Below are positions 1-8,473 of a stretch of DNA of 52,349 bases, piece after piece; positions within the stretch are counted from its first letter, which is position 1; each line of letters starts with the position of its first letter. The stretch comes from Thermococcus sp. (lineage in GTDB: Archaea; Methanobacteriota_B; Thermococci; Thermococcales; Thermococcaceae). The stretch is from NCBI RefSeq assembly GCF_027011145.1, contig NZ_JALVAO010000016.1, forward strand, positions 1 through 52,349, in the 5' to 3' direction. Below the pieces are notes generated by a model. The model saw only the letters and a list, made by a program, of their open reading frames with translations, made no database searches and was not told the origin of the DNA. The position numbers and the translations under genes were made by a program.

Positions 1-1999
1 TCTCAGGACGACCCATTCTGGCCCCAATCCAGCTTATTCCCCTATCGCGGAGCTTTATCCTGTTGTTCTCGTTGATAATGTCGATGACCGTGAAGAAAGG
101 TTTGGCCTTGAACTCCCACTCGAGGTTGCCGAGGGGCGTTAAGAGCGCGGCACTCCATGGGTAATCGATTACGATTACCTTCCTCCTGTCTTCCGTCCGT
201 TCAAGCCGGTGCGGAAGTCCGAGGAGCTCAAGGTAGCGCTTTATGGTTTTGTCGTTGTCGAGTATTACCCTTCTCGCGAACTTTAGCTTCCTGAACTCGT
301 CCCACTCGATTTGAGCGTTCACCAAAGCCCTCTGGAGTTCCTCAACTTCCCCCGGGGTGAGGGTGTTCCAGTAGAGGGTGTAGTATGGATGGAGTGGAAT
401 GTCCAGAACCTTTGAGAGGTGAATTGCCATTTCAACGCTCGGCTTCACCCGAAGCGGGTCGCGGAGGAGGTTTTCAAGGAAGTCCGGGTCAATCTCAAGG
501 TAATCAGCGGCCTCCTCAACGGCCTCACGGGGATTGTCTGAGAAAGGCTTCAGCTCGACCTCGTACAGTTCTTCAATTGCTTTAACAAGCTCCTGAACCC
601 ACCACTCCTCAACGTAGTTCGCCGGAAGAAGCGTCTGGTTGTTCTCCACGAAGTCGCCAAAGTTAACCAGAGCGTCCCCAACGTAAAGAATCTCCTCGAC
701 CTCGTTCCTGACCTTTAAAGCCGTCTCGTAGTCGTCGACCCTAATCACCGAGCCGTCCTTGAGCTTGACTATCGGCCCCTCGACGGTGGTCGCTGGAGTC
801 ACGATACAGCCCTTTCCGGGCCTCTCCGTCTTCATCTGGGTTCCAATCGCTATGAACTCGTCGAGGATTATCATCGTGGCAGGGTTGACGCTCCACGTGG
901 CGAAACCGCTAACGCGGGAACGGCCGTACCTCAGCCTGAAACCGCCGTTTGTGGAAGGCTCGGCAAAGAGGGGCCTGCCGCCGATTATCTCCTTGGTGTA
1001 CTTCTTGTTCGGGGCGATGTTGGCCCTAAACCTCTCGTAGAGCTCGTAGTAGAAGCCCTTCTCGACCTTCTCGGTCACTTCCTCAGTAATTCCCGAATCT
1101 TCAGCCTTGGATTCACTCGATTTGGAATCTTCCGTGCCCTTGCCTTTCTCCTTGGCCTCGACGAACTCCTTTATCCAGTCCCAGCCCTCTATCCCCATTT
1201 TGTCTATGTATTTAACCAGCTTCTTGGCCTTCTGAAGAACACCTTCCGCAAGAACGAGGATGGCTCCACCGCGAAGGTGGTTGGTCTCAACGCCGGGAAC
1301 GTTCCTGTGGCTCACCTCAACCTTATCAGTCTCTTCACCAGTTATCTCGATGGGGATGTTCTTCATGGCCAGCCTTACTTCATCGGGTTCAGGATGATAC
1401 TGCAATCTCGTGACGGCCCTGTGGTAGAGGTCAACCTCCTCAACCATTCTCTCTATGTGCTCCTCGCTCGGCTTGAAGCGGTCGAGACCGAGCTTCTTCC
1501 TCACGTAGTCGCCAACGAGGACGCTCAACGCTTGGGCCGTTCCGCCCGAGCTCCTTATCGGACCGGCGTAGTAGAGCGCGAGGTACTCGCTGTTGTCGGC
1601 CCAGGTGTTGCGCTTGATTTTAACGTCGGCTATTCCTTCCAGAGGAGCTGAGACTATTCCCTCGGTGAGTATCGCGAGGGCTGTTCTCACGGCCTGTTCC
1701 GCGTACTTCTCCTTGCTCCCCAGGTCACCGAACTTGCCCTCAATGATTTCATCAACGACCTTGAGGGCCGCGAGCTCTTTACCGTATTCCTTAACCAGAG
1801 CCCTAATCCTCTCGGCAACGCCCTTGGGCCCAACAAGGCTCTCAACACGCCCGGCCATGTCGGTAGCTTGGGGGACCTCAACGTCCAGACTCGGGTCCTT
1901 ACCCTGCTCACGGGCCTTTCTCGCTATCTCATAGGCCCTGTCAATCTCGCGCTGGAGGGATTCGAAGTAGGCCTTCATCTCGGAGGAGTAGAGTTCCAT
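1..1999 (-). CDS. polC: DNA polymerase D large subunit DP2 (N-terminal part, cut by window edge)
   Basis: This is the catalytic large subunit of the archaeal replicative family D polymerase, which works as a heterodimer with DP1. About 666 N-terminal residues are present and the rest lies beyond the left edge. The start MELYSSEMKAYFESLQREID and the following DVEVPQATDMAGRVESLVGP match the conserved beginning of Thermococcales DP2. The ATG at 1999 follows a strong ribosome binding site, GGAGGGTGA, which overlaps the last codons and stop of the upstream endonuclease gene. In related genomes, from family knowledge, DP2 directly follows DP1; here two restriction-modification genes separate them. 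No intein is seen in the visible part; known DP2 inteins lie further towards the C terminus. Confidence 0.96.
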   Translation of the reverse strand, partial: MELYSSEMKAYFESLQREIDRAYEIARKAREQGKDPSLDVEVPQATDMAGRVESLVGPKGVAERIRALVKEYGKELAALKVVDEIIEGKFGDLGSKEKYAEQAVRTALAILTEGIVSAPLEGIADVKIKRNTWADNSEYLALYYAGPIRSSGGTAQALSVLVGDYVRKKLGLDRFKPSEEHIERMVEEVDLYHRAVTRLQYHPEPDEVRLAMKNIPIEITGEETDKVEVSHRNVPGVETNHLRGGAILVLAEGVLQKAKKLVKYIDKMGIEGWDWIKEFVEAKEKGKGTEDSKSSESKAEDSGITEEVTEKVEKGFYYELYERFRANIAPNKKYTKEIIGGRPLFAEPSTNGGFRLRYGRSRVSGFATWSVNPATMIILDEFIAIGTQMKTERPGKGCIVTPATTVEGPIVKLKDGSVIRVDDYETALKVRNEVEEILYVGDALVNFGDFVENNQTLLPANYVEEWWVQELVKAIEELYEVELKPFSDNPREAVEEAADYLEIDPDFLENLLRDPLRVKPSVEMAIHLSKVLDIPLHPYYTLYWNTLTPGEVEELQRALVNAQIEWDEFRKLKFARRVILDNDKTIKRYLELLGLPHRLERTEDRRKVIVIDYPWSAALLTPLGNLEWEFKAKPFFTVIDIINENNRIKLRDRGISWIGARMGRPE

Positions 2000-2005
2000 G
2001 TTTGC

Positions 2006-2800
2006 TCACCCTCCGGAATGAGCCCGGATAAGCCTCCCGGTTATCTCTTTTCCTTTCTCCTCGCCAAATTCCTTAAACAATTCAAGAAGTTCATTGTATG
2101 TCCCATATCCACCGATAAAATCCCAAAATTCAGAACCGATTAAAACCTCGTTCTGAATGTCGAAATACATGCTTGTGAAACTCCAACGATATCGGGATTT
2201 CTCTTCTCCAAATGGGTTATATGGCATTCCGTAATAGGTTTTTGAACTGGGATACGTTGCGAGAAGATACAAAAACTTCTCCTTGGTTCGTCTTGTTTGA
2301 TCTTTGTTGGGCTTTGGTGACTTAATTTCAATGAAATAATGGGTTTTTCCATCGTAGAGATAAAGATCAACAACGATTTTCTTAGTGGATGAATCCTGAG
2401 GCTTTGGGATATCTACCGGGTACGGCTTCACCCGCCCGGTAACAACGTCTTCAAGGAACCTGTCAACGAAACTTTCCACGTTCAGGGAAGCTGTTGCTTC
2501 AAAAGCTGAATTTCTCTTTACAACTTCCCACTTACCACTATCTTCTGCGATAATCTTGGCTATATACTCAAAAACACCCTGCCCGAGTGAAGTTGAAAAT
2601 GATCTGAAAAAACTTTGAATGCGGAGAAGTTCCTTGGGGATCAAAGCCATATGGAACGGCTTATAATTTCCTTTCTCGGGGTCGAAGAGCGCTTTTTCAA
2701 GAACTTCGTCCTTGATAACTTGGGGGTCATATTTGTTGATAAGTCCCTGCATAAACCCTTCAAGGTAAGTCCAGATTTTTTCTTTAGTGACTTCCTTCAT
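2006..2800 (-). CDS. Type II restriction endonuclease, TdeIII-like
   Basis: The 264-residue protein is likely the nuclease partner of the adjacent methyltransferase. It shows a PD-(D/E)XK type catalytic signature: D145 in KIVVDLYLYD, then E158 and K160 in YFIEIKSPKPN. The stretch FFRSFSTSLGQGVFEYIAKI (about residues 64-83) resembles the conserved part of the TdeIII family, whose characterised members cut GGNCC; that assignment is from memory and not proven. The ATG at 2800 lies 4 bases after the methyltransferase stop and has the binding site GGAAGTGAT, so translation is probably coupled. Its last codons (GGAGGGTGA) serve as ribosome binding site for DP2, so damage at this gene end would affect an essential gene. 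Composition is more AT-rich than the polymerase genes on either side, fitting acquisition by transfer. Confidence 0.72.
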   Translation of the reverse strand: MKEVTKEKIWTYLEGFMQGLINKYDPQVIKDEVLEKALFDPEKGNYKPFHMALIPKELLRIQSFFRSFSTSLGQGVFEYIAKIIAEDSGKWEVVKRNSAFEATASLNVESFVDRFLEDVVTGRVKPYPVDIPKPQDSSTKKIVVDLYLYDGKTHYFIEIKSPKPNKDQTRRTKEKFLYLLATYPSSKTYYGMPYNPFGEEKSRYRWSFTSMYFDIQNEVLIGSEFWDFIGGYGTYNELLELFKEFGEEKGKEITGRLIRAHSGG

Positions 2801-2804
2801 GATA

Positions 2805-4103
2805 TCACTTCCTTAGGAATATCAAATACTCAAACCTAAGCCTTGCAAATCCTCCTAGGATTGCCCTTTCAAGGGCAAAGACTTCAGAACAACCGAGTTC
2901 AATACCCCAGTTAAGTATCTTGTCTTTAAAGTTCGTGCGTATTCCGTTAATGCTTATATCACCCAAGACTATGACTGCCCATCCGCCGGGTTTCAGAACC
3001 CGGATCATCTCCCCAACACTGCGCTTTAAATCCCTCTCATACAACACAAGTTTTTCTTTCCCCTTGCCCCTTAAACCTATCATCTGGTCCCTCAGAGCAC
3101 TGATATCTATTCCAAAGTACTTCAAAAGGTGTTCATCATTCTTAATATAGTCCAATGCAATGCTATAGGGAGGTGAAGTCACTATTGCTTTAACACTTTC
3201 ATCCGGATAGGGAAGATTGAGTGTCGAACCGATTGTGATATCATAATCACCAAGCTCTATATCGAGCTTCTGTCTCACATTATAAGTACCCTCAATTGTT
3301 TTAAGATATTCCTGAAGATTCTCATGGAAGAACTCCTGAAGGGACTTTTCTTTTCGGGTCCCTTTTAGATAAGTATAGTCAGAAAGTGCGTGAAGGTATA
3401 CTAGCATTAGAAAGTTACGCCACTCAAAGGGGAGTTCGTGAAGTGAGGATCTGGGAAAATACGAATCCCATAGCAGTTCAAGGAGTTCCCTTGCATTAAG
3501 ATGCTCTTCAACCGTTGGTTTTATTGAATTAGGTTGAACTTTGAGGTTCTTAAAATATTTAAAGGCCTCGTTCACTAAAGTGGGGGTTAACACATTGGAG
3601 AGCTCTGGGTACAAAATGCCCAAAGAGTCAAGTTTTATCTGGGAGATTATAGCAAGGGCCGGGTTTATTTCGACGCCTTTACCCGGGAGACCCAAGAGGG
3701 AGCTTTCTATAAGGGTAGTTCCAGAGCCGAGGTATGGATCAAGAACCACATCCGAATTCCTAGCGTTTGCAAAGTTTATGAGTGCCTTAACCATCTGCCC
3801 ATGAAACTTGCCTTTATACGGATAAAACCAATGAGTCATGTATTGATTCGTATGCCCAATTTGGCCCTTTCCCTTCACAGAACTTATGTAATAGTGCCAA
3901 CTTTTCTTACCGAAAACTTCTTCAAAGTATGCTGTCCTCTTAATGAACTCGTCAAGATCGCTAGAGAAGTTCAAAAATTCCATCTTAGCAAGTTGAAGTT
4001 CATATAATTGTTTTGCATCCTCAAATAGTTTCATCTCATTTGAAGTATATTCTCCTTCGGTTATCCACACCAAGATGTCTACCAAAGCTTGTGTATTTTT
4101 CAT
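2805..4103 (-). CDS. DNA methyltransferase of the restriction-modification pair (amino-methyltransferase, probably N4-cytosine)
   Basis: This 432-residue SAM-dependent DNA methyltransferase would protect host sites from the neighbouring endonuclease. Motif I, DPYLGSGTT, lies at about residues 122-130 and binds SAM; the catalytic motif IV, TSPPY, lies at about 309-313, a form typical of N4-cytosine enzymes, although N6-adenine enzymes can share it. About 180 residues lie between the motifs, room for target recognition. A longer frame runs back to 4187 inside DP1, but the ATG at 4103 is preferred because AGGGGGGT lies 7 bases before it and a TATA box sits further upstream. The gene starts 58 bases after the DP1 stop. 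It most likely comes with the endonuclease as one horizontally acquired cassette. Confidence 0.85.
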   Translation of the reverse strand: MKNTQALVDILVWITEGEYTSNEMKLFEDAKQLYELQLAKMEFLNFSSDLDEFIKRTAYFEEVFGKKSWHYYISSVKGKGQIGHTNQYMTHWFYPYKGKFHGQMVKALINFANARNSDVVLDPYLGSGTTLIESSLLGLPGKGVEINPALAIISQIKLDSLGILYPELSNVLTPTLVNEAFKYFKNLKVQPNSIKPTVEEHLNARELLELLWDSYFPRSSLHELPFEWRNFLMLVYLHALSDYTYLKGTRKEKSLQEFFHENLQEYLKTIEGTYNVRQKLDIELGDYDITIGSTLNLPYPDESVKAIVTSPPYSIALDYIKNDEHLLKYFGIDISALRDQMIGLRGKGKEKLVLYERDLKRSVGEMIRVLKPGGWAVIVLGDISINGIRTNFKDKILNWGIELGCSEVFALERAILGGFARLRFEYLIFLRK

Positions 4104-4135
4104 CCGCATAACCCCCCTAAGGTCTTTCCAAAGGA

Positions 4136-4144
4136 GTTTAAATC
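4136..4144 (-). promoter_or_regulatory. Candidate promoter of the restriction-modification genes
   Basis: On the minus strand the sequence AAAAGATTTAAACTCC lies just after the DP1 stop. The TTTAAA centre is about 38 bases before the preferred methyltransferase start, so transcription would begin near 4117 and give a short leader holding the AGGGGGGT binding site. This suggests that the cassette has its own promoter within the polymerase operon and can also supply transcripts for DP2. Confidence 0.5.
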
Positions 4145-4161
4145 TTTTAGCTCTTTTAGCA

Positions 4162-6321
4162 TTAAACACCCTCGCAGAACTGCTCAAAGCTTACAACCGC
4201 CCTCAAACGGGCCGTTTCAACGTCTATTATGGGAACCCGCGCAGGGGTAGGAACGATGTTCACCATCTTCTGGAACTCGGTCTGGGCCTGCCAGGTTCCG
4301 CTGTTTATGACGAAGACGCCGTTGTAAATCTTGTACTGCATAACGTGGACGTGACCGGCCTGGAAGAGGTCGGGAACGGACTCTATGACGAGGGTATCCT
4401 CCGGGTCGGGAGCTATGGGAACCTTGTTGCCGAAGGTCGGCGCGAGGTGCCTAAGCCTGAGGAGGTCGACCATTGCCTCGGCCGGCCTGTGGTGACTCCT
4501 CTTGGGTATGAAGTCAACCACGTCCTCGATTCCCCTTCCGTGGGCAATGAGAAACTCCCTGCCGTGGAGGTTTATCACAGCTGGATTGCTTATTATGACG
4601 GCGTTCTTGAGCTTGTATATCGGCCTTGCGTACTCCTCGTAAAAGCCCGGCTGTGGAAGGGCCGTCCTCGCGGCATCGTGGTTGCCTGGACCGATGAACA
4701 TTGTTATATGCTCGGGAACGTTGCGGAGGAGGTTGGCTAAGGCCTCATACTGGTCGAAGATGTCCGGGATTTCCAGCTCGTTGTACTGGCCGGGGTAAAT
4801 GCCTACACCATCAACCACGTCACCGCCGAGTATCATGTACTTAATCCTGCTCACGAGCTCTTCCTCGGCCCTGCTGTTGACCTCGCCGTTGAGCCACTCA
4901 AGGAACTTCTCAAAGGCCTTCTCGCAGAACTTGTTTGAACCGACGTGGATGTCGCTCAGCAGAACGGCGTAGACCTTCTCCTCGAGGGGCGGTTTTTCAC
5001 GCCTGAACTTGGGAACGTCCGGGAGGAAAACGCGGTTGGCGAAGAAAATACCCCTGCCGGGCTGACCGCGGAATGCAACGACCGAATCGGGCATTATCGC
5101 GTTGTAAGCGTCTAAAGAGCCCTCCTTGTCCTTTCCGAGGAAGACCTTGATTCTGCCAGTGGAGTCTTCGACCTCGAACATAAAGCCCTTGGCCGTTTCC
5201 CTCTTGCTGTTAACAAGGCCGATTATCGTAACCTCGTCGTCCCTGACGTAGCTCAGCTTCGCGATGTCTATGACCGTCCCGATTTCGGGGTTCTCGCGAA
5301 AGATTCTGCGCATCTTCTTGAGCCTCGATTTGAAATAGCTCGAGTAGGCCTGGATTATTATCTCGCCCTCCTTGCTCGCGGCGTTCTTCACCCTGGGAGC
5401 CTCGAACTTCACGTTCTTGACGTCAAAGGTTACCTCCCACTCGTCGGGGATTTCCTTTGCACGGTAGTGGAAGCCCTCCCTGGGTTTTATCACGACGTTC
5501 TCGTAGGTCGAATAGCTCTTCTCGCCCTCAACGTCCTCTCCAACGTAAGCTATCGGAACACCGTAGTCGCCGTAAACTATTTTCGGCTTCACACCGTTCC
5601 CATTTTCGTAGTACTCCTCGCTATCAAGATAGCCGTTTCCGTAGCCATTCTCACCTTCCAGTGGAAGGCATTCCCCAGAGGGGTTTTCTAATACCGACCC
5701 CGATAGCTCCATGACATCGTTTTCGGGACTCTCGGGTTCAGAGGTTCCAGTGGAAATAAAACTCTCCTCCCCTGAAACATCCTCACTGGAAGCTTCTTTA
5801 TCAACAAAAAGGCCATCAGACTGCTCCAAATCCACGCCAGTTCCAGTGGAAATAGAGGTCTCGTCGGAAGATTCGGAAAGCTCATCGCTATTTTCCGTAG
5901 AAACAGGAACTGGGGACTCGAACTCAGACACATCTCCAGTGGAAATAGAACTCGATTCTTCACCGGATTCTACTGTCTCAAAAGGCTCCGGTTCAGATGG
6001 CTTTTCTGTAAAAACGGGCTCAGAAACGGATGTTTCAGGAGTTTCACCGATTTCTCTAGAGATTTCACTGAGAGAGCCTTCCAAAGGCCCTTCCGTTTCG
6101 AGCCCATCGGAGACCTGCCCAACTGGTTCTCCAGTGGAAACAATGCCCTTCTCCACGAGAAACTCCTCAGCGAGTGAGGAGTCAACAACGAAGGTTCCCC
6201 TGGCCTTGGCAAACTTAATCAGCTCGGCAAGGGTGAAGTCCTTCTTGTAGTGGGGTTCGAGGAGGTAGTAGGCCGATGGCGTTATCAGATACTTGTTCTT
6301 GATTAAATCCTCGATTAACAT
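4162..6321 (-). CDS. polB: DNA polymerase D small subunit DP1 with proofreading exonuclease domain
   Basis: This 719-residue subunit carries the 3'-5' exonuclease of PolD and binds DP2. An N-terminal helical domain (about 1-60) is followed by a long acidic Ser/Thr/Glu-rich linker (about 60-260), an OB-fold (around DDEVTIIGLVNSKRETAKG) and a C-terminal calcineurin-like phosphoesterase. The metal-binding motifs are SDIHVG (about residue 458), GGDVVDG, GPGNHDAA, AHGRG and QAGHVHV. The linker makes the protein longer than the roughly 610 residues recalled for Pyrococcus. It contains repeated (I/V)STG peptides encoded by copies of the origin-box word TTCCACTGGAA. The ATG at 6321 overlaps the cdc6 stop by one base (TGATG), so the two genes form an operon. 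Confidence 0.95.
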   Translation of the reverse strand: MLIEDLIKNKYLITPSAYYLLEPHYKKDFTLAELIKFAKARGTFVVDSSLAEEFLVEKGIVSTGEPVGQVSDGLETEGPLEGSLSEISREIGETPETSVSEPVFTEKPSEPEPFETVESGEESSSISTGDVSEFESPVPVSTENSDELSESSDETSISTGTGVDLEQSDGLFVDKEASSEDVSGEESFISTGTSEPESPENDVMELSGSVLENPSGECLPLEGENGYGNGYLDSEEYYENGNGVKPKIVYGDYGVPIAYVGEDVEGEKSYSTYENVVIKPREGFHYRAKEIPDEWEVTFDVKNVKFEAPRVKNAASKEGEIIIQAYSSYFKSRLKKMRRIFRENPEIGTVIDIAKLSYVRDDEVTIIGLVNSKRETAKGFMFEVEDSTGRIKVFLGKDKEGSLDAYNAIMPDSVVAFRGQPGRGIFFANRVFLPDVPKFRREKPPLEEKVYAVLLSDIHVGSNKFCEKAFEKFLEWLNGEVNSRAEEELVSRIKYMILGGDVVDGVGIYPGQYNELEIPDIFDQYEALANLLRNVPEHITMFIGPGNHDAARTALPQPGFYEEYARPIYKLKNAVIISNPAVINLHGREFLIAHGRGIEDVVDFIPKRSHHRPAEAMVDLLRLRHLAPTFGNKVPIAPDPEDTLVIESVPDLFQAGHVHVMQYKIYNGVFVINSGTWQAQTEFQKMVNIVPTPARVPIIDVETARLRAVVSFEQFCEGV
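5656..6139. repeat. Five ORB-like palindromes inside the DP1 linker
   Basis: The 11-base word TTCCAGTGGAA or its one-mismatch form CTCCAGTGGAA occurs at 5656-5666, 5745-5755, 5841-5851, 5934-5944 and 6129-6139. Centres are 89, 96, 93 and 195 bases apart. Four copies are read in the frame that gives I/V-S-T-G, but the copy at 5656 is read in another frame and gives L-P-L-E-G. After the core, the copies at 5745, 5841 and 5934 continue as AAATARA followed by a CTC or GTC, as in the oriC box at 8967. Weaker relatives are at 5781-5791 and about 5892-5904. Confidence 0.75.
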
Positions 6322-7571
6322 CAGAACAACCTCCTCTGCCGGGAGAGGGTCAGCGTGAGGAGGCTCCTAACCTGTTCATCGTGGCGGTATATGTTCTTCA
6401 CCATGTAGGGGGTAACGTTCAGCCGTATCTCCTTTGTCCTCCCGTAACGTCCCTTGCTGACGACCTTAGCGTTGATGATTCCAAGCATGTCGAGTTCGTT
6501 AATCAAATCGCTCACGCGCCTCTGAGTGAGGGGCTCCACGTCGAGGTGGTCGCAGAGGGATTTGTAAACGGAATAAACATCGCCCGTGTTCGCCGGCAAC
6601 TCGCCGTTCTCGTCGAGCATAACTATTGCATAGAGGAGGACCTTCGAGTGGAGCGGAAGGGTCTTTATGACCTCCTCCATCGTGTCCTGCTCTATCTTTT
6701 CCTGCGCCTTCCAGACGTGTCTTTCAGTTACCTTGCTTGCCCCCTCGCGCTCCGCTATTTCACCGGCAACGCGGAGCAAATCCAAAGCGCGCCTCGCGTC
6801 ACCGTGTTCCCTGGCCGCTAAGGCCGCACAGAGCGGGACGACGGCGTCATCGAGGACACCCTCATAGAAGGCCTCCTTGGCACGTTGCATTAGAATGTCC
6901 CTGAGCTGGTTGGCATCGTAGGGCGGAAAAACAACCTCCTCCTCGCTCAAACTCGAGAGAACACGGGCGTCTAGATATTCCTTGAACTTGAGGTCGTTTG
7001 AGATACCGACTATGCTCACCTTCGCCCTCGACAGCTCCGTGTTTATCCTCGTCAGGGAGTAGAGGATGTCGTCGCCACTCTTCTTAATGAGCTTGTCAAT
7101 CTCGTCCAGAACGATTATAACAAAGCGCTCCTTCGCATCTATGACCTCTTTCAGCTTGGCGTAGACTTCATCGGTGGGCCAGCCGACGAGGGGAACCTCC
7201 ACACCGCTTTCCGCCTTGAAGTGGTTCACTATTCTTGCAAGAACGCGGTAGTGGGTGTCGACTATCTCACAGTTGATGTAGATAACCTCAACTGGAATGT
7301 TGTACTTCTTCGATATCTTCTTGAGCTCCTCGGTAACGAATTTTACAGTCACGGTTTTACCCGTGCCGGTTTTACCGTAAACAAAAACGTTGGAGGGCGT
7401 TTCCCCCCTGAGAACTGGAACGAGGATATGAGCGAGTTCGTCAATCTGCTCGTGCCTGTGAGGGAGTTCCTTTGGAGTATAGCTGTGCCTGAGCACTTCC
7501 TTGTTCTTGAATATCTTCTTGGCGTGAAGGTACTTCTCGAATATCGAGGTCAGGTAGTCGTCACTGCCCAT
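6321..7571 (-). CDS. cdc6: Origin recognition/helicase loader protein Orc1/Cdc6
   Basis: This AAA+ initiator (416 residues from the preferred start) binds origin recognition boxes and helps load the MCM helicase. Visible motifs are Walker A GKTGTGKT, Walker B VIIVLDEIDK, sensor 1 GISND, a sensor 2/lid region around GDARRALDLLRVAGE, and a C-terminal winged-helix domain that ends near MLGIINAKVVSKGRYGRTKE. Starts are possible at GTG 7586, ATG 7580 or ATG 7571; GGAGAT lies 7 bases before the ATG at 7571, so that one is preferred. An ORB-like sequence covers the start region (7581-7605), which suggests that the protein may repress its own gene. The next gene, DP1, overlaps by one base. Confidence 0.95.
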   Translation of the reverse strand: MGSDDYLTSIFEKYLHAKKIFKNKEVLRHSYTPKELPHRHEQIDELAHILVPVLRGETPSNVFVYGKTGTGKTVTVKFVTEELKKISKKYNIPVEVIYINCEIVDTHYRVLARIVNHFKAESGVEVPLVGWPTDEVYAKLKEVIDAKERFVIIVLDEIDKLIKKSGDDILYSLTRINTELSRAKVSIVGISNDLKFKEYLDARVLSSLSEEEVVFPPYDANQLRDILMQRAKEAFYEGVLDDAVVPLCAALAAREHGDARRALDLLRVAGEIAEREGASKVTERHVWKAQEKIEQDTMEEVIKTLPLHSKVLLYAIVMLDENGELPANTGDVYSVYKSLCDHLDVEPLTQRRVSDLINELDMLGIINAKVVSKGRYGRTKEIRLNVTPYMVKNIYRHDEQVRSLLTLTLSRQRRLF

Positions 7572-7580
7572 GGCTCCCAT

Positions 7581-7605
7581 CTCCACAGGAAATCATACAC
7601 CCCTC
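7581..7605. promoter_or_regulatory. ORB-like element at the cdc6 start
   Basis: CTCCACAGGAAAT followed a few bases later by CACCCCTC resembles the origin recognition box variant with CTCCACAGGAAA reported for Pyrococcus, as recalled. It lies exactly over the candidate cdc6 start codons, so binding could both add to the origin and control cdc6 expression. Confidence 0.5.
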
Positions 7606-7714
7606 AGGGATTACCGCCGAGAGAGACGCTATAGGCGTAATGAAATGACATTCAATATGAGGATAATTTGAATATTTTTCAACATTTGCCCGGATTTTGG
7701 GAGCTTCTCCCAGA

Positions 7715-7747
7715 TTTCCACCGGAAGCACAGGATACAGTGGAAAGC
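7715..7747. promoter_or_regulatory. Two tandem mini-ORB-like sites upstream of cdc6
   Basis: TTTCCACCGGAAG (7715-7727) and ATACAGTGGAAAG (7735-7747) each differ by one or two bases from the mini-ORB core and are 20 bases apart, about two helical turns. They sit in the roughly 260-base gap between cdc6 and the next upstream gene, in the likely promoter region of cdc6. No gene is seen in this gap. Confidence 0.5.
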
Positions 7748-7829
7748 ATAGCAACTGCGGAGTTCGGGTTTATATGCCTTGTTGAACAGGAAGATGTAAA
7801 AAGACAGCCAACGCATCGGAGGGTTGGTC

Positions 7830-8429
7830 TCAGAAATAACCCCTCTCGTCTTCCTCTGGAAGGACTTCTGACAACAGAGCCAGGGCCTCCTTTCTCGGCA
7901 TTCCCACCTTGGAGACGAGAAACTCCAGGAGTTCCTCCCTGCTGGCGCCTTTTCTGAGCCTCTCGTAGACCATGGCAAGCACGCGCTCCCTGAGGAGGTT
8001 CTCAAACTCACTCTCAAGCCCCAGGGCAGAGACGGCCGAAAGAAGGCCGAACAGAAGGGCTGAGAGGGCGTCGTTAAACTCCTTCTTCCCCAGCGTCGAG
8101 GAATCAAGGTCCACTGCTAGGTAAACGTCGTCGTTCATACCCATGAGGATGAATTTCATCAGGTTTATCTCAGCGTTCAGCTTCAGGAGGGCATGGTAGA
8201 CCTTGAGCTTCTCGTCCTTCGTCATCGAGAAGGTCTCAAGCCCCATGGGAGCGAGCAAACGGATGAAACCGTCACCAAAGGAAACCAGCAGGGTGAATGG
8301 CATCCTCGGATGTTCGGCCATGTAAAGGTTGGGCTCGAGTTGCTTGACGGTCCAGGGCAGGTCAACGATGTCGTTCGCATCGTCGTTGCCGGAGCGCAAC
8401 CACTCGAGAACCTTCTCCAGGACTTCCAT
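7830..8429 (-). CDS. Conserved protein of unknown function beside oriC
   Basis: A 199-residue soluble protein starting MEVLEKVLEWLRSGNDDAND. I do not recognise its function. The predicted pattern of a short N-terminal helix, strands around LYMAEHPRMPFTLLVSFGDG and a helical C-terminal half would suit a YbjN- or secretion-chaperone-like fold, which is only an impression. The ATG at 8429 is preferred over the GTG at 8438 because GGTGG lies just before it. It is transcribed away from oriC and towards cdc6, with a gap of about 260 bases before cdc6. A degenerate mini-ORB (TTCCATTGGAA) lies over its start codon. The position between origin and initiator gene makes a replication-linked role possible but unproven. 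Confidence 0.72.
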   Translation of the reverse strand: MEVLEKVLEWLRSGNDDANDIVDLPWTVKQLEPNLYMAEHPRMPFTLLVSFGDGFIRLLAPMGLETFSMTKDEKLKVYHALLKLNAEINLMKFILMGMNDDVYLAVDLDSSTLGKKEFNDALSALLFGLLSAVSALGLESEFENLLRERVLAMVYERLRKGASREELLEFLVSKVGMPRKEALALLSEVLPEEDERGYF

Positions 8430-8473
8430 TGGAACCACCAGCTGAAATAGGGCGGTGACAAATTAAGGGTTTG

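Noticed and set aside
1277-1651. Long open frame on the plus strand opposite DP2
   Set aside because: It is the antisense of a well-conserved polymerase gene, has no ribosome binding site and no family likeness.
4075-4740. 221-codon plus-strand frame over the end of DP1
   Set aside because: The minus strand holds the conserved phosphoesterase motifs of DP1 here; the plus frame shows no family features.
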